DNA from: Acidobacteriota bacterium
Lineage (GTDB): Bacteria > Acidobacteriota > Terriglobia > Terriglobales > Acidobacteriaceae
Direction of reading: 5' to 3'
Assembly (NCBI GenBank): GCA_021803035.1
Contig: JAJZME010000045.1
Coordinates: 1-49,840 of the forward strand
Length of the DNA stretch: 49,840 bases
This document shows, piece by piece, positions 26,471 to 35,007 of this stretch. The position numbers and the translations under genes are program-made. Within the stretch, counting starts at the first letter, position 1; each line of letters opens with the position of its first letter. Under the pieces are notes generated by a model. That model was not told where the DNA came from and searched no databases. It saw nothing but the letters and a program-made list of their open reading frames with translations.

Positions 26471-26829
26471 TTAGGCTCCTGAATATGCTTACTTCAGTTG
26501 AACCTGCGATTGCAGCTTCAACTATCCGGGTTGTTTCGGGGCGGTCTTGCTTGCTGGTTAGCAAACCTTCGCTCGCAAGGTGAGCGACGCGCTGCTCACG
26601 ACTTTGTGCAACATGCCGGAGCGATGCGGCAATTCCGCAGCCTTGGGACTGAAATACCGGTCTCGGTGCGGCTACACGTGGGAACCGCACCATGTGCTTG
26701 CCGCTGGTGCTTGTAACTCGCTGGGACAATGAGCGGATGACTCGGATCGAGCTTTCACCACGGGATTTCCACTTGCCGGTCAAAGAATTGCGGCCTGAAA
26801 TTCCAATCCATCTCGCAGCCAGATGGACC
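26471..26829. other. 359 bp gap upstream of the Wzc-like gene
   Basis: No supported ORF; the open minus-strand frame here lacks coding character and overlaps the neighbouring genes. It should contain the leader and possibly a promoter of the export genes. I saw short imperfect inverted repeats (for example CGCTC...GAGCG near 26571) but nothing I would call a terminator or a riboswitch. Confidence 0.4.
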
Positions 26830-28008
26830 CTATCCCGACTTATGCGCAGAATCTGCATTGCAAAAGATCGTCTTCATAACTGTGGCCGTTCGGTTCATCG
26901 TATACCGGGTTTCAAAGCATGGCCGCGCGCGGGCAGCCATCGCATCGCGCTCCGCCGGTGGGAGATTGAACCAGCGAAGCAACAAGCGCACCGCACCTTC
27001 GAGCGTGTCGTCTTCAACCATGCCCGCGCCGTCCGCTTCGACCTCCGGCCAGATATTCACCTGGTTGCTGATCAGAACCGGCCTCCCGGCAGAAAGGGCT
27101 TCCACCACGGAAATGCCAAAGTTTTCCTGATGGGAGGGCAACACAAAAGCTTCGCAGGCCCGCAGTGCTCCCCACTTAAGATCGCCGCCGATCATGCCGG
27201 GCCAATGCACTCTCTCGGCGATGCCAAGCTGCGCGGCCAGATTCTCAAGCCTCGCCTGCAGGCCCACTTGGTCCGGCCCAGCGATGACAAGATCCACATC
27301 GGGCACCTTGGTAGCGAGTTGCCCGAATGCTTGAAAGAGCAGGTCGCATCCCTTCTTTTCATGAATGCGCGCCAGAAATAACAGAAAGCGGCGCCCACGC
27401 AACTCTGGCGCCTTCCGGTAAAACTCTTCCATCTGCCTGCCGGACTCTCCTGCCCGCTCGCCGAGATCGGTAATCCCATAGGGAACTACCATGCTGTTCC
27501 ACGCGCTGGGACGAAAGCTGGTCTTTGCCAGATCCCGCTCGATCGCAGTCGTAAAGAAGACGGCCGCAGCGTCGCGAAGCACCGTATACTGCACAGGCCA
27601 GTAAAGCGACTTCTTCACCTGCTTGAGCGGATACGTCCGGTTGAACCATGGATCAAGCGCGCCGTGAACGAAGACTCCGTAGCGCTTTCCCGAGCGCCGG
27701 GCAGCCGAACGAAGAGCAAAGCCAGGAAACGACCAGATTCCGTGCATGACAAGGCCGTCGTACTGGCCGGCATGCTTATGGAGCCAGCGCCAAAGACGCG
27801 GCGAAAACGCAAATCTGCCCGCCGACGACTGGCCGAGGGCATGCACCGGACAGCCAATGCCGTGCAGGAAAGATGCATCCGGCTTGTCCAGGCAGGCCAC
27901 CTCAACATCCGTGCCGGCGATGGCATAGGCCCTGACTAGCTGACGCACTGCTTCCGGCGGTCCACCGGCAGATGGTGAAAGCGTGTCGATAACATGTAGC
28001 ATGCGCAT
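26830..28008 (-). CDS. GT4-family glycosyltransferase
   Basis: A 392-residue GT-B enzyme. The N terminus has the glycine-rich acceptor loop MLHVIDTLSPSAGGPPEAVR common in GT4 enzymes; FLLFLARIHEKKGCDLLFQA joins the domains; LPSHQENFGISVVEALSAG carries the two active-site glutamates. ATG at 28008 or 28002 are both possible, with no clear ribosome site. It lies between the TetR gene and the export genes on the minus strand. Sugar specificity is unknown. Confidence 0.9.
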   Translation of the reverse strand: MRMLHVIDTLSPSAGGPPEAVRQLVRAYAIAGTDVEVACLDKPDASFLHGIGCPVHALGQSSAGRFAFSPRLWRWLHKHAGQYDGLVMHGIWSFPGFALRSAARRSGKRYGVFVHGALDPWFNRTYPLKQVKKSLYWPVQYTVLRDAAAVFFTTAIERDLAKTSFRPSAWNSMVVPYGITDLGERAGESGRQMEEFYRKAPELRGRRFLLFLARIHEKKGCDLLFQAFGQLATKVPDVDLVIAGPDQVGLQARLENLAAQLGIAERVHWPGMIGGDLKWGALRACEAFVLPSHQENFGISVVEALSAGRPVLISNQVNIWPEVEADGAGMVEDDTLEGAVRLLLRWFNLPPAERDAMAARARPCFETRYTMNRTATVMKTIFCNADSAHKSG

Positions 28009-28140
28009 GAAAAGAGAACGTACGGTAATACAGGAATCCAGCTGCGAATCCTATGCAATCAAGCTTCATAGCAAGTCAAGCATCGCAGCGCTAGAAGTAA
28101 TGGCGGCGGATATCGATGTACAACTCCGAATCCGCCCGGA

Positions 28141-28800
28141 TCAGTCCAAAGGCGCCTCGGCAGTTGCGGTCATGGAATTGGAGCGGGACAACTCCGGCGG
28201 CACCAGCACATCAAGCCAGAACTTGGCATATACACGAATGGCCTCCCTGCTGTCGGAATAGGGAGGCGGCGTGCCGGTAATCAGCCTTGAGAACTCCGGA
28301 TGCGCCATCACTGTCATAGTCAGCGCCGCTGTCACCAGAGATGCATCCAGATTACGCAACTTTCCGCATTCAATGTTCCGCGCCAGATAGCGGTTGACCG
28401 CAGAAAACATGGGCGAAAGATGCTCGCGGCACACCGCCGCTGCCTTCCAATTCAGTTCGATAAATGCAACCGCGATCAGGCGCAGCAACTCTGGCCTGAG
28501 AATTGCGGTGTCAACCAACTGCGCAAGAAACTGCGGCAGCACCACCTCGGGACTCGCGCTCTCCGCGATTCCGGCCAACAAATCCTTGCGCAGCTCAAGC
28601 CCGCTCAGGCGCGAGCGCAGAGCAGCCCAGAATAGATCCTCTTTATGCTCAAAATACCGGAAGAGCGTGTTTTCGCTGATTTCTGCGATGCGCGCGATCT
28701 CACGGGTACTCGTGCCGTGGTATCCCTGACGCGCAAATAGCTGGGCCGCAGCGTGCACAATCTTGCCAACTTGTTCGAGATTCTTGGGCTGAACTGCCAT
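28141..28800 (-). CDS. TetR-family transcriptional regulator
   Basis: A 219-residue regulator. Residues about 10-57 are the TetR DNA-binding domain (GKIVHAAAQLFARQGYHGTS, then TREIARIAEISENTLFRYFEHKEDLF). The all-helical C-terminal half should be the ligand and dimer domain. It lies between the NusG-paralogue gene and the first glycosyltransferase gene on the same strand, so it may regulate the locus, but TetR proteins also act on unrelated neighbours. No dyad operator stood out in the 225 bp upstream of it. The ligand is not predictable. Confidence 0.88.
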   Translation of the reverse strand: MAVQPKNLEQVGKIVHAAAQLFARQGYHGTSTREIARIAEISENTLFRYFEHKEDLFWAALRSRLSGLELRKDLLAGIAESASPEVVLPQFLAQLVDTAILRPELLRLIAVAFIELNWKAAAVCREHLSPMFSAVNRYLARNIECGKLRNLDASLVTAALTMTVMAHPEFSRLITGTPPPYSDSREAIRVYAKFWLDVLVPPELSRSNSMTATAEAPLD

Positions 28801-29025
28801 ATTTCACACTCGCTGATTCGCGGTAACGGACTCTGCCGGTAAAAAGGCTCCCGTAGCGGCATACAAGCCTGTACGCCGAGCCTGTTCTTAGCAGAGGTTT
28901 TCCCGGAAGATCGAACTTCGCTGCGCTGCGAAGAGGCAGACCTTTGGACGGAAACGTGGATCCGGGGGATTGACCTGCCGGGAGAAGCTGAATTCGCGCT
29001 GTTCTGATAGGGTTAACAGGCCCGA

Positions 29026-29604
29026 CTAGCCGATGACCGGCTCCAGATTTTCGGCGCCGATCTCGACTGCGGCGTGTTGGTTGATCAAATCTACAGTGAG
29101 GACAAAGCGCAGGTTGTTGTTCTTCCTGACTAAGACGCCTTCGAGGCCGCGCATCGCGCCGCTGCAAATGCGTACCTTCTGCCCCACCACCAATTCGCGA
29201 TAAGGCTCAATCTTGTTTGCGCAGATATCTGAACGCAGAAAGTCGATCATTGCATCCGGAACCGGAAGCGGCTCCCTGCCGTTGCCCACAATGCGCAGCA
29301 CGCCGGGCGCCGAAAGAACCTTGCCCCGCTCCCGGCTGCCGATACGGACAAAAAGATAGGAAGGAAACAGCGGCAACGCAAGGTGGACACGCTGGCGGTT
29401 CTTCCACACCCGCATTGTGTCATAAGTTGGCAGGAACGACTCGATGCTTCGCAAACTCAGATGCCTGACGGCCGATTTCTCATTCTGAGGGACCGTGTAC
29501 ACGGCATACCAACGCACCGCGGCGTTGGGATCGGCCGCATCCGCACCCGCAGCGCGGTCTTTTGGGAAGGAACTGCGTAAGCCGCGCCCGCGTGTATGGA
29601 TCAT
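29026..29604 (-). CDS. NusG paralogue (RfaH/UpxY-like antitermination factor)
   Basis: A 192-residue NusG-type protein. Residues about 30-125 are the NGN domain that binds RNA polymerase (RWYAVYTVPQNEKSAVRHLS, FLPTYDTMRVWKNRQ, PLFPSYLFVRIGSRER); about 138-172 form the KOW domain (GQKVRICSGAMRGLEGVLVR). The 28-residue N-terminal extension is not part of the core fold. AGAGGA is 7 bases before the ATG at 29604. It is a specialised paralogue rather than housekeeping NusG, since no secE or rplK lies beside it. Standing at the upstream end of a 23 kb polysaccharide locus it most likely keeps polymerase from terminating across it, as RfaH or UpxY do. Confidence 0.88.
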   Translation of the reverse strand: MIHTRGRGLRSSFPKDRAAGADAADPNAAVRWYAVYTVPQNEKSAVRHLSLRSIESFLPTYDTMRVWKNRQRVHLALPLFPSYLFVRIGSRERGKVLSAPGVLRIVGNGREPLPVPDAMIDFLRSDICANKIEPYRELVVGQKVRICSGAMRGLEGVLVRKNNNLRFVLTVDLINQHAAVEIGAENLEPVIG

Positions 29605-30153
29605 GCGAATTCCTCTCAGGCAGTGTTCCCGCCGCCCCCGATCAGGAACATCTACGCCCGATGCTTCTTGAGGCCTCAGTACCCCGCGAAAGAAAAGTGC
29701 GCATGGCTTCGCCAGGCTGACTTAGCAAACAATCCCAATGGCTAAGCCCTTCGACTAGGTTCCCAGGGGTTGGATATGCATACAGCAACTGATTCTGTGC
29801 AACCGAATGGCAGCGCGAAGAACCCCAGCTTCGAGCTGGCCACAGCCCAGAAATCAGCTTTGCGAAAGCCCAGAAATTCGCCCTGAAAGGGTTGAAGGGG
29901 GTGTTCTGGCAACAGGACAAGTGTAAGCGCGCACCGCAATTTCTTAAAGCGCCAATCTACGCCATTCTACGCCACGCTGGACGCTTTCGTGTTACTTTCA
30001 GTCATTTAACCCCGCGATTACAATGAAATTCGGCAATAAAATGTATGCACGTACTGCAATGCGATCTCTGCAAGTGCAGCCGGTTTCGCTTCTCTTCGTC
30101 GCTCCCGGTTGGCGCGCGCGAAGACTCTGATCTCAGTTGGAAAGGCGGAGTCA
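29605..30153. promoter_or_regulatory. 549 bp divergent intergenic region with repeats and a hairpin
   Basis: This gene-free region lies between the NusG-paralogue gene and the HTH-TPR gene and so should hold both promoters. Three patterns are visible: an 11 bp direct repeat AGCCCAGAAAT at 29844-29854 and 29867-29877, spaced 23 bp apart; a perfect 6 bp stem with a 3-base loop, CCAGCT-TCG-AGCTGG, at 29825-29839; and a 10 bp tandem repeat GCCAATCTAC/GCCATTCTAC at 29953-29972. I did not find a convincing -35/-10 pair or an ops/JUMPstart-like element. Confidence 0.4.
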
Positions 30154-31377
30154 GTGCAAGAGGGCCCTCTCACATCCTGGAAGTCCGTGGCCGATTATCT
30201 TGGCCGGGGCATGCGTACCGTGCAGCGATGGCACGACGAGTATGGTCTGCCCGTCCGTCACCTCGGCGGAGGCCGGGGCACAGTGGTTGCTTACCCGGAA
30301 GAGCTGGATTCCTGGCTGAGAAGCTTCACCCGGCCTGCCGCCGCCAGGCCTATCGAAAAAGACGGAATGCGCGCTGCCTGGAAGCATCAGTCCCGCGAAC
30401 TGACGGCAGCGGCGCGCAAGATGTGGGAGTTGCTGTCAGAGAACAACGTGGGCCCCATGGCGCGCCTTTACCGCAAAGCCCTCGATGTGGATCCCGACAA
30501 CGCAGAAGCCTTTGCCGGCGTGGCAAGCGCGCTGATCTTTGCTTCGCTGCTCGGCAATACGGGCAGTTCCGCCGCCTATGCGCGTGCCGCTTCAGCCCTG
30601 GAGCAGGCACTGCTGCTTGACTCCGCATTACCCGAGGCGCAATGCGCACAGGCCTGGCTGCGGATGGTCCGGGAACGCAACTGGGCAGCGGCCCGCGATG
30701 GCTTCGATGCGGTGCTGCGCCTGCGGCCGCAATTCTGGCCAGCCCTCACCGGCCGCGCGCTGCTGAGCCTCGTTGAAGGACGGCTTGACGACGCTTCCGG
30801 CCATCTGGAGCGGGCGCACAGCCTGACCCGGCTCGATGGCGCGGCAAGCGCCCTGCTGGGCTGGAGCTGGTATCTGGCCGGCGGGTATGAAGGTGTGCTG
30901 GCCCTGGCGAATCAGGCGCGGGCAGGCGGCTATTGCGCCACCCGGATGCTGGCAATTGAATCGCTCGCCGCCCTCTGCCTGGGAGAGACACGCGCACTGG
31001 AAGAGCGCCTGACGAGTGCCATCGCCGAATTTCCGCATCATCTTTCGCTGCGCGGCGCCCTGGGCTATTTCTATGGCGTTAGCGAGCGGCGTGACGAAGC
31101 AAAAGAGATCTATCTCGATCTAACCCGGGCAGGCGCGCGCGACGGGGACGACCGTGCCTATCCCGCCGCCCTGGTTCTGCTGGGCCTGAATGAGAAACAA
31201 AAGGCCGTTTCGTGGCTCACGCAATCCTATGAGGCCGGCTCTCTCTGGAGCCTTGGCTTCCGCCACGATCCCGTGCTTGCCCCGCTCAAAGGCGACGCCG
31301 AATTTGACCTGCTGCTGCGCAAGATCGGCTTTCAAGCCGCTGAAGACGAAGACCGCGCCGCCGTGGCAAAGGATTAG
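30154..31377 (+). CDS. HTH-TPR protein, likely regulatory or scaffold
   Basis: A 407-residue soluble protein. Residues about 5-55 form an excisionase/MerR-like helix-turn-helix (LTSWKSVADYLGRGMRTVQR, then VVAYPEELDSWL). The rest (about 95-395) is a helical-repeat array of TPR type (MARLYRKALDVDPDNAEAFA, ALEQALLLDSALPEAQCAQA). The family is common in Acidobacteriota; targets are unknown. I favour a GTG start at 30154 with GGCGGAG just upstream; the longer frame begins with a TTG at 30109 that lacks a ribosome site. It is divergent from the NusG-paralogue gene, so a role in regulating the locus is possible but unproven. Confidence 0.75.
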   Translation: MQEGPLTSWKSVADYLGRGMRTVQRWHDEYGLPVRHLGGGRGTVVAYPEELDSWLRSFTRPAAARPIEKDGMRAAWKHQSRELTAAARKMWELLSENNVGPMARLYRKALDVDPDNAEAFAGVASALIFASLLGNTGSSAAYARAASALEQALLLDSALPEAQCAQAWLRMVRERNWAAARDGFDAVLRLRPQFWPALTGRALLSLVEGRLDDASGHLERAHSLTRLDGAASALLGWSWYLAGGYEGVLALANQARAGGYCATRMLAIESLAALCLGETRALEERLTSAIAEFPHHLSLRGALGYFYGVSERRDEAKEIYLDLTRAGARDGDDRAYPAALVLLGLNEKQKAVSWLTQSYEAGSLWSLGFRHDPVLAPLKGDAEFDLLLRKIGFQAAEDEDRAAVAKD

Positions 31378-31459
31378 GCCCGCACTTTGAAACCGGCATG
31401 GCTCATTTCACATCTACAACTTAGTTACGCGCGAGTAGGACCAAAATCTGCGCCACATG

Positions 31460-31486
31460 TTCGCGATGCGGGAAATCCTTCGCGAA
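31460..31486. promoter_or_regulatory. candidate dyad operator upstream of the MFS gene
   Basis: A perfect 7 bp inverted repeat TTCGCGA-N13-TCGCGAA about 90 bp before the exporter start. Half-sites are centred 20 bp apart, two helical turns, as expected for a dimeric repressor. The regulator is not identified; no adjacent repressor gene is present. Confidence 0.4.
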
Positions 31487-31575
31487 TCTCAATAATTCAG
31501 AATCACGAAACTGCGGGAAGCGACGTACAGCCCCCCGCGCCTTGATCGTTTACCCTCAAAAAAGCCCTCTTACGC

Positions 31576-33156
31576 ATGACGACCGCCGCCGCCCAAGCCC
31601 GCTACCCGCTGACCCAGGGCGTCAACCCGTGGCTGGTTACCGCGTCGGTCATGCTGCCGACCTTCATGGAGGTGCTGGACACGGCCATTGCGTCGGTGGC
31701 CCTGCCCTACATCGCCGGCAGCCTTTCCGCCTCGACTTCAGAGGCCACGTGGGTCCTGACCAGCTATCTGGTGGCGAACGCCGTCATTCTGCCGGCCTCG
31801 AACTGGTTCGCGCGGCGCTTCGGCCGCAAGCGCTTTCTGCTCATCTGCGTAAGCATCTTCACGATTTCCTCGTTCTTTTGCGGGGCGGCGCCCTCGCTGG
31901 CGGTTATCTTGCTGGCCCGCGTGGTGCAGGGAGCCGGGGGTGGCGCGCTGCAGCCGCTCTCACAGTCAATCATGCTGGAAAGCTTCACCGTGGCGGAACG
32001 CTCCATGGCCATGGCCGCCTATGGCCTGGGCATCGTGGTGGCGCCGGTCCTGGGTCCCACGCTGGGCGGCTGGCTGACCGACACCTACAGTTGGCGATAC
32101 GCCTTCTATATCAATATTCCCGTCGGTATTCTGGCGGTCATCATGATCGCGCGTTTTGTCCACGACCCGCCCTACATCAAGCACGCCAAGGTGGGAGCCT
32201 TTGACAACATTGGCTTTGGCCTGCTCATTGTATGGACGGCCTGCCTGCAGATCGTGCTCGACAAGGGCCAGGAAGTGGACTGGTTTGGCGCCATCTGGGT
32301 GCGCTGGGCCGTGGGGGCGCTGGCGGTGGCGCTCATCCTGTGGATCTGGCGATCGTGGACCAACCCCGGCGGCATTGTTAACCTGCACATTCTCAAAGAC
32401 CGCAATTTCCGTACCGGTCTGCTGCTCATTGCCCTGCTGGGCATGTGCATCTACATCACCATCACCGTCCTGCCGCTCTACTACCAGGAGGTCATGGGCT
32501 ACACGGCCTTCGCCGCCGGGCTCGTGGTGGGGCCGCGCGGCATCGGGTCGATTATCGGCTCACCTGTCATCGGCATTCTGGGCTCGCGCATGGACAACCG
32601 CAAGCTGCTCTGCGCCGGCTTTGTGGGCTTCGGCATTTGCGCGCTAATGTTCGGCTCGGTCAACCTGGACATCGGGCCGCTGACGCTGCTGTTGCCGATT
32701 ACGCTCACCGGCTTCGCCTTGGCTTTTGTTTTTGTCCCGCTGGCCACCATGACCACCGTCACCATCTCCAATCAGGACATGGGCAACGCCACGGGGCTTT
32801 TCAACATGCTGCGCAACATCGGCGGGTCAGTGGGAATTTCCATGGCCACAACCGAGCTGACACGCCGCGCCGATCTGCACCAGACCAATCTCAGCGCCCA
32901 TCTGACGCCGAGCAGCCCCAATTTTCAGCGGGCGGCCCACGCGATGGCGCCGTATATGGGCCAGCAGCTTGGCCATGCCATGGCGGAGCCCGCAACGATG
33001 GGCATGATGTACCGCGAGTTACTGCATCAGTCGGCGTTGCTGGCCTATGTCGATATCTTCCGCTGGACCGCGCTGCTGGCGTTCATCTGCGCCGGGGCCG
33101 TCTGGCTGTTCCGGAAACAACCCCGCCACGCTGCTCCGCCACCGGGCGTGCATTGA
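31576..33156 (+). CDS. DHA2-family MFS drug exporter (EmrB/QacA type)
   Basis: A 526-residue inner-membrane proton antiporter with about 14 helices. Family signatures: MLPTFMEVLDTAIASVALPY in helix 1, LTSYLVANAVILPASNWFAR, RVVQGAGGGALQPLSQSIM, and the DHA2 motif GGWLTDTYSWRYAFYINIPV. The central loop after helix 6 and the extended C-terminal tail are normal. No EmrA-type membrane-fusion gene is adjacent, so it may work alone or with a remote partner. It ends in a terminator-like hairpin shared with the convergent SDR gene. Confidence 0.93.
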   Translation: MTTAAAQARYPLTQGVNPWLVTASVMLPTFMEVLDTAIASVALPYIAGSLSASTSEATWVLTSYLVANAVILPASNWFARRFGRKRFLLICVSIFTISSFFCGAAPSLAVILLARVVQGAGGGALQPLSQSIMLESFTVAERSMAMAAYGLGIVVAPVLGPTLGGWLTDTYSWRYAFYINIPVGILAVIMIARFVHDPPYIKHAKVGAFDNIGFGLLIVWTACLQIVLDKGQEVDWFGAIWVRWAVGALAVALILWIWRSWTNPGGIVNLHILKDRNFRTGLLLIALLGMCIYITITVLPLYYQEVMGYTAFAAGLVVGPRGIGSIIGSPVIGILGSRMDNRKLLCAGFVGFGICALMFGSVNLDIGPLTLLLPITLTGFALAFVFVPLATMTTVTISNQDMGNATGLFNMLRNIGGSVGISMATTELTRRADLHQTNLSAHLTPSSPNFQRAAHAMAPYMGQQLGHAMAEPATMGMMYRELLHQSALLAYVDIFRWTALLAFICAGAVWLFRKQPRHAAPPPGVH

Positions 33157-33164
33157 CAGAACCG

Positions 33165-33190
33165 CAGGCCGGTCACTTCATACCGGCCTG
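33165..33190. terminator. bidirectional terminator-like hairpin between convergent genes
   Basis: A perfect 9 bp stem CAGGCCGGT/ACCGGCCTG with an 8-base loop between the MFS gene (stop 33156) and the SDR gene (stop at 33173). The stem overlaps the last codons and stop of the SDR gene. There is no T-run on either side, so it may be a transcript-end stabiliser rather than a classical intrinsic terminator. Confidence 0.5.
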
Positions 33191-33958
33191 GCTTTCGGGA
33201 TGAATCAGCAGCGCGTTGGCCTGGTCAAGCGGGGTCAGCACGATGCGGGCGATATTGACGTGAGCCGGACGGGTAGCAGCCCAGACAATGGCGTCGGCCA
33301 CGTCTTCGGAAGTAAGCGGAGTGAATCCCTGGTAAACCCTGGCGGCCCTGCCGGCGTCACCGCGAAAGCGCACCAGGCTGAAATCGGTCTCCACCGTCCC
33401 GGGATCGATACTGGTCACGCGGACGGGCGTGCCGAGCAGGTCCTGGCGCAAGCCGTCGTTGAGGGCGCGCACAGCCGCCTTCGAGGCACAGTAAACAGCA
33501 CCGCCCGGATAAGGCAGCTCGCCGGCTGTCGAACCGAGATTCACCACGTGGCCGCGGCCGCGCACCACCATGCCGGGCACCACGGCGCGCGAAACATAGA
33601 GCAGGCCCTTCACATTGGTGTCGATCATCTCTTCCCAGTCCTCGATCTTGCCCATGTAGAGCTTGTCGAGACCGCGGCTGAGGCCGGCGTTGTTGACCAG
33701 GATGTCGATCTCGGACCACTCGGCAGGCAGTTCGTCGATGGCGTTCTGAACCGCATGCCGGCTGCGCACGTCCAGATCGACCGTGTGAACTGCCTCGGCG
33801 CCCAGTTCCAGGGCGCGGGAAGCCACTTGAGCCAGCTTGCTGGCGCGGCGAGCGGCCAGCAGCAGCCGTGCTCCCTCTGAGGCAAACGCAAGCGCCGTAG
33901 CCTCACCGATGCCGGAGCTGGCCCCGGTAATTAATACAATCTTCCCTTGCAGCTTCAT
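33173..33958 (-). CDS. short-chain dehydrogenase/reductase (YdfG-like)
   Basis: A 261-residue classical SDR. NADP-binding VLITGASSGIGEATALAFA (residues 8-26), DLDVRS, the NNAG motif (about 88-91), and catalytic GSTAGELPYPGGAVYCASK with Ser, Tyr and Lys. It best resembles the YdfG group, which oxidises 3-hydroxy acids or serine analogues, but substrate cannot be settled by sequence. It lies 18 bp downstream of the hydroxyacid-dehydrogenase-like gene on the same strand, so the pair is probably one operon. Confidence 0.9.
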   Translation of the reverse strand: MKLQGKIVLITGASSGIGEATALAFASEGARLLLAARRASKLAQVASRALELGAEAVHTVDLDVRSRHAVQNAIDELPAEWSEIDILVNNAGLSRGLDKLYMGKIEDWEEMIDTNVKGLLYVSRAVVPGMVVRGRGHVVNLGSTAGELPYPGGAVYCASKAAVRALNDGLRQDLLGTPVRVTSIDPGTVETDFSLVRFRGDAGRAARVYQGFTPLTSEDVADAIVWAATRPAHVNIARIVLTPLDQANALLIHPESQAGMK

Positions 33959-33976
33959 ATTTTTCTTTCGTCGATC

Positions 33977-34855
33977 TTACAAGCTGCCACGGCGCTGTGC
34001 CATACGATACTGGCCCACGGCCCAGTCCTCGTCGGCCAATCCAGTCCGCTGTGCTTCGGCAAAGATCGCCGCCATGGTGTCGGCCAGGCTGACGCTTGTG
34101 TTGCGGCTGGCGGCAGCCTGGCAGAACAAGCTGAGGTCTTTCGCTCCCAAATCCACCGTGGCGCCGGGCTGTTCTGGCGGGTGCAGCATTACCTTGCTGT
34201 AGGCCGCGTAAAACGGCGACTGAAAGAGCGCGTTGTTGACCGTTTCACTGAAGACCTCGGGATCGACGCCCTGCCGTTCCGCGTAGACAAACGACTCGGC
34301 GAGCGAGTGAATCATGGCGCTGATGAGAAAGTTGCCGCCGAGCTTGACCGCGTGGGCCTGGCGCGGCTCGCGGCCCACCACCGTCACCCCCCGGGACAAG
34401 GCGTCAAAGATCGGGCGGGCGCGGGCAATGGCGTCTTCGGCGCCGGCGGCGACGATCCACAACCGGCCCTGCTCGGCCACGTTGGGCCGGCCGAAGACTG
34501 GGGCAGCCACAAATTGGTGCCCGCGGCGCGCGTGTTCGGCCGTGAGCCGCTCGCTGAGCGCGACGCTGATCGTACTGCAGGAAATATGGAGCGCGCCCGG
34601 CGAAAGCGCGTCCATCAGACCGTTGTCGCCAAAGAGCACCCGCTCGTACGCGGCGTCGTCGAAGAGCATGGTAATAACAGCATCGGCGCCCAGCTCCGCT
34701 TCGGCCGGCGTGCCGGCCAGAACCGCGCCTTCCCGGAGAAGCGGGTCGGCGCGCGCCTCGCTCCGGTTCCACACTGACAGGCTGTGTCCCGCGGCGGTCA
34801 GACGCAGCGCCATGCGCGTCCCCATCTGCCCCAATCCCAAAAAACCAATCTGCAT
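33977..34855 (-). CDS. NAD(P)-dependent beta-hydroxyacid dehydrogenase family protein
   Basis: A 292-residue dehydrogenase of the 3-hydroxyisobutyrate/glyoxylate-reductase superfamily. Rossmann motif IGFLGLGQMGTRMALRLTAA at the N terminus, substrate-binding SCSTISVALSERL, GAPVFGRP-like segment (FVAAPVFGRPNVAEQG) and the catalytic lysine in AVKLGGNFLISAMIHSLAE. I start at the ATG at 34855 (GGAG about 7 bases upstream); the longer frame from 34903 adds residues not seen in the family. It diverges from uppP. Substrate unknown. Confidence 0.88.
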   Translation of the reverse strand: MQIGFLGLGQMGTRMALRLTAAGHSLSVWNRSEARADPLLREGAVLAGTPAEAELGADAVITMLFDDAAYERVLFGDNGLMDALSPGALHISCSTISVALSERLTAEHARRGHQFVAAPVFGRPNVAEQGRLWIVAAGAEDAIARARPIFDALSRGVTVVGREPRQAHAVKLGGNFLISAMIHSLAESFVYAERQGVDPEVFSETVNNALFQSPFYAAYSKVMLHPPEQPGATVDLGAKDLSLFCQAAASRNTSVSLADTMAAIFAEAQRTGLADEDWAVGQYRMAQRRGSL

Positions 34856-35007
34856 GCCCAGCTCCTTTCCCGTTCGCAAAGGCGCACCGCACGCCTCTCT
34901 CATGGATCATATTTCGTCCTGCCCCGGCGGGCTGCGTTCGGCGCCCGTCCCCGGAATCCGTTTTTCAACAAGGCGGGTGGCCAGAGTTGAGCCATTAGAC
35001 TGTGGCT

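Noticed and set aside
26460..26858. 132-codon minus-strand frame upstream of the Wzc-like gene
   Set aside because: It overlaps both neighbouring genes, lacks a ribosome site and has no protein-like pattern.
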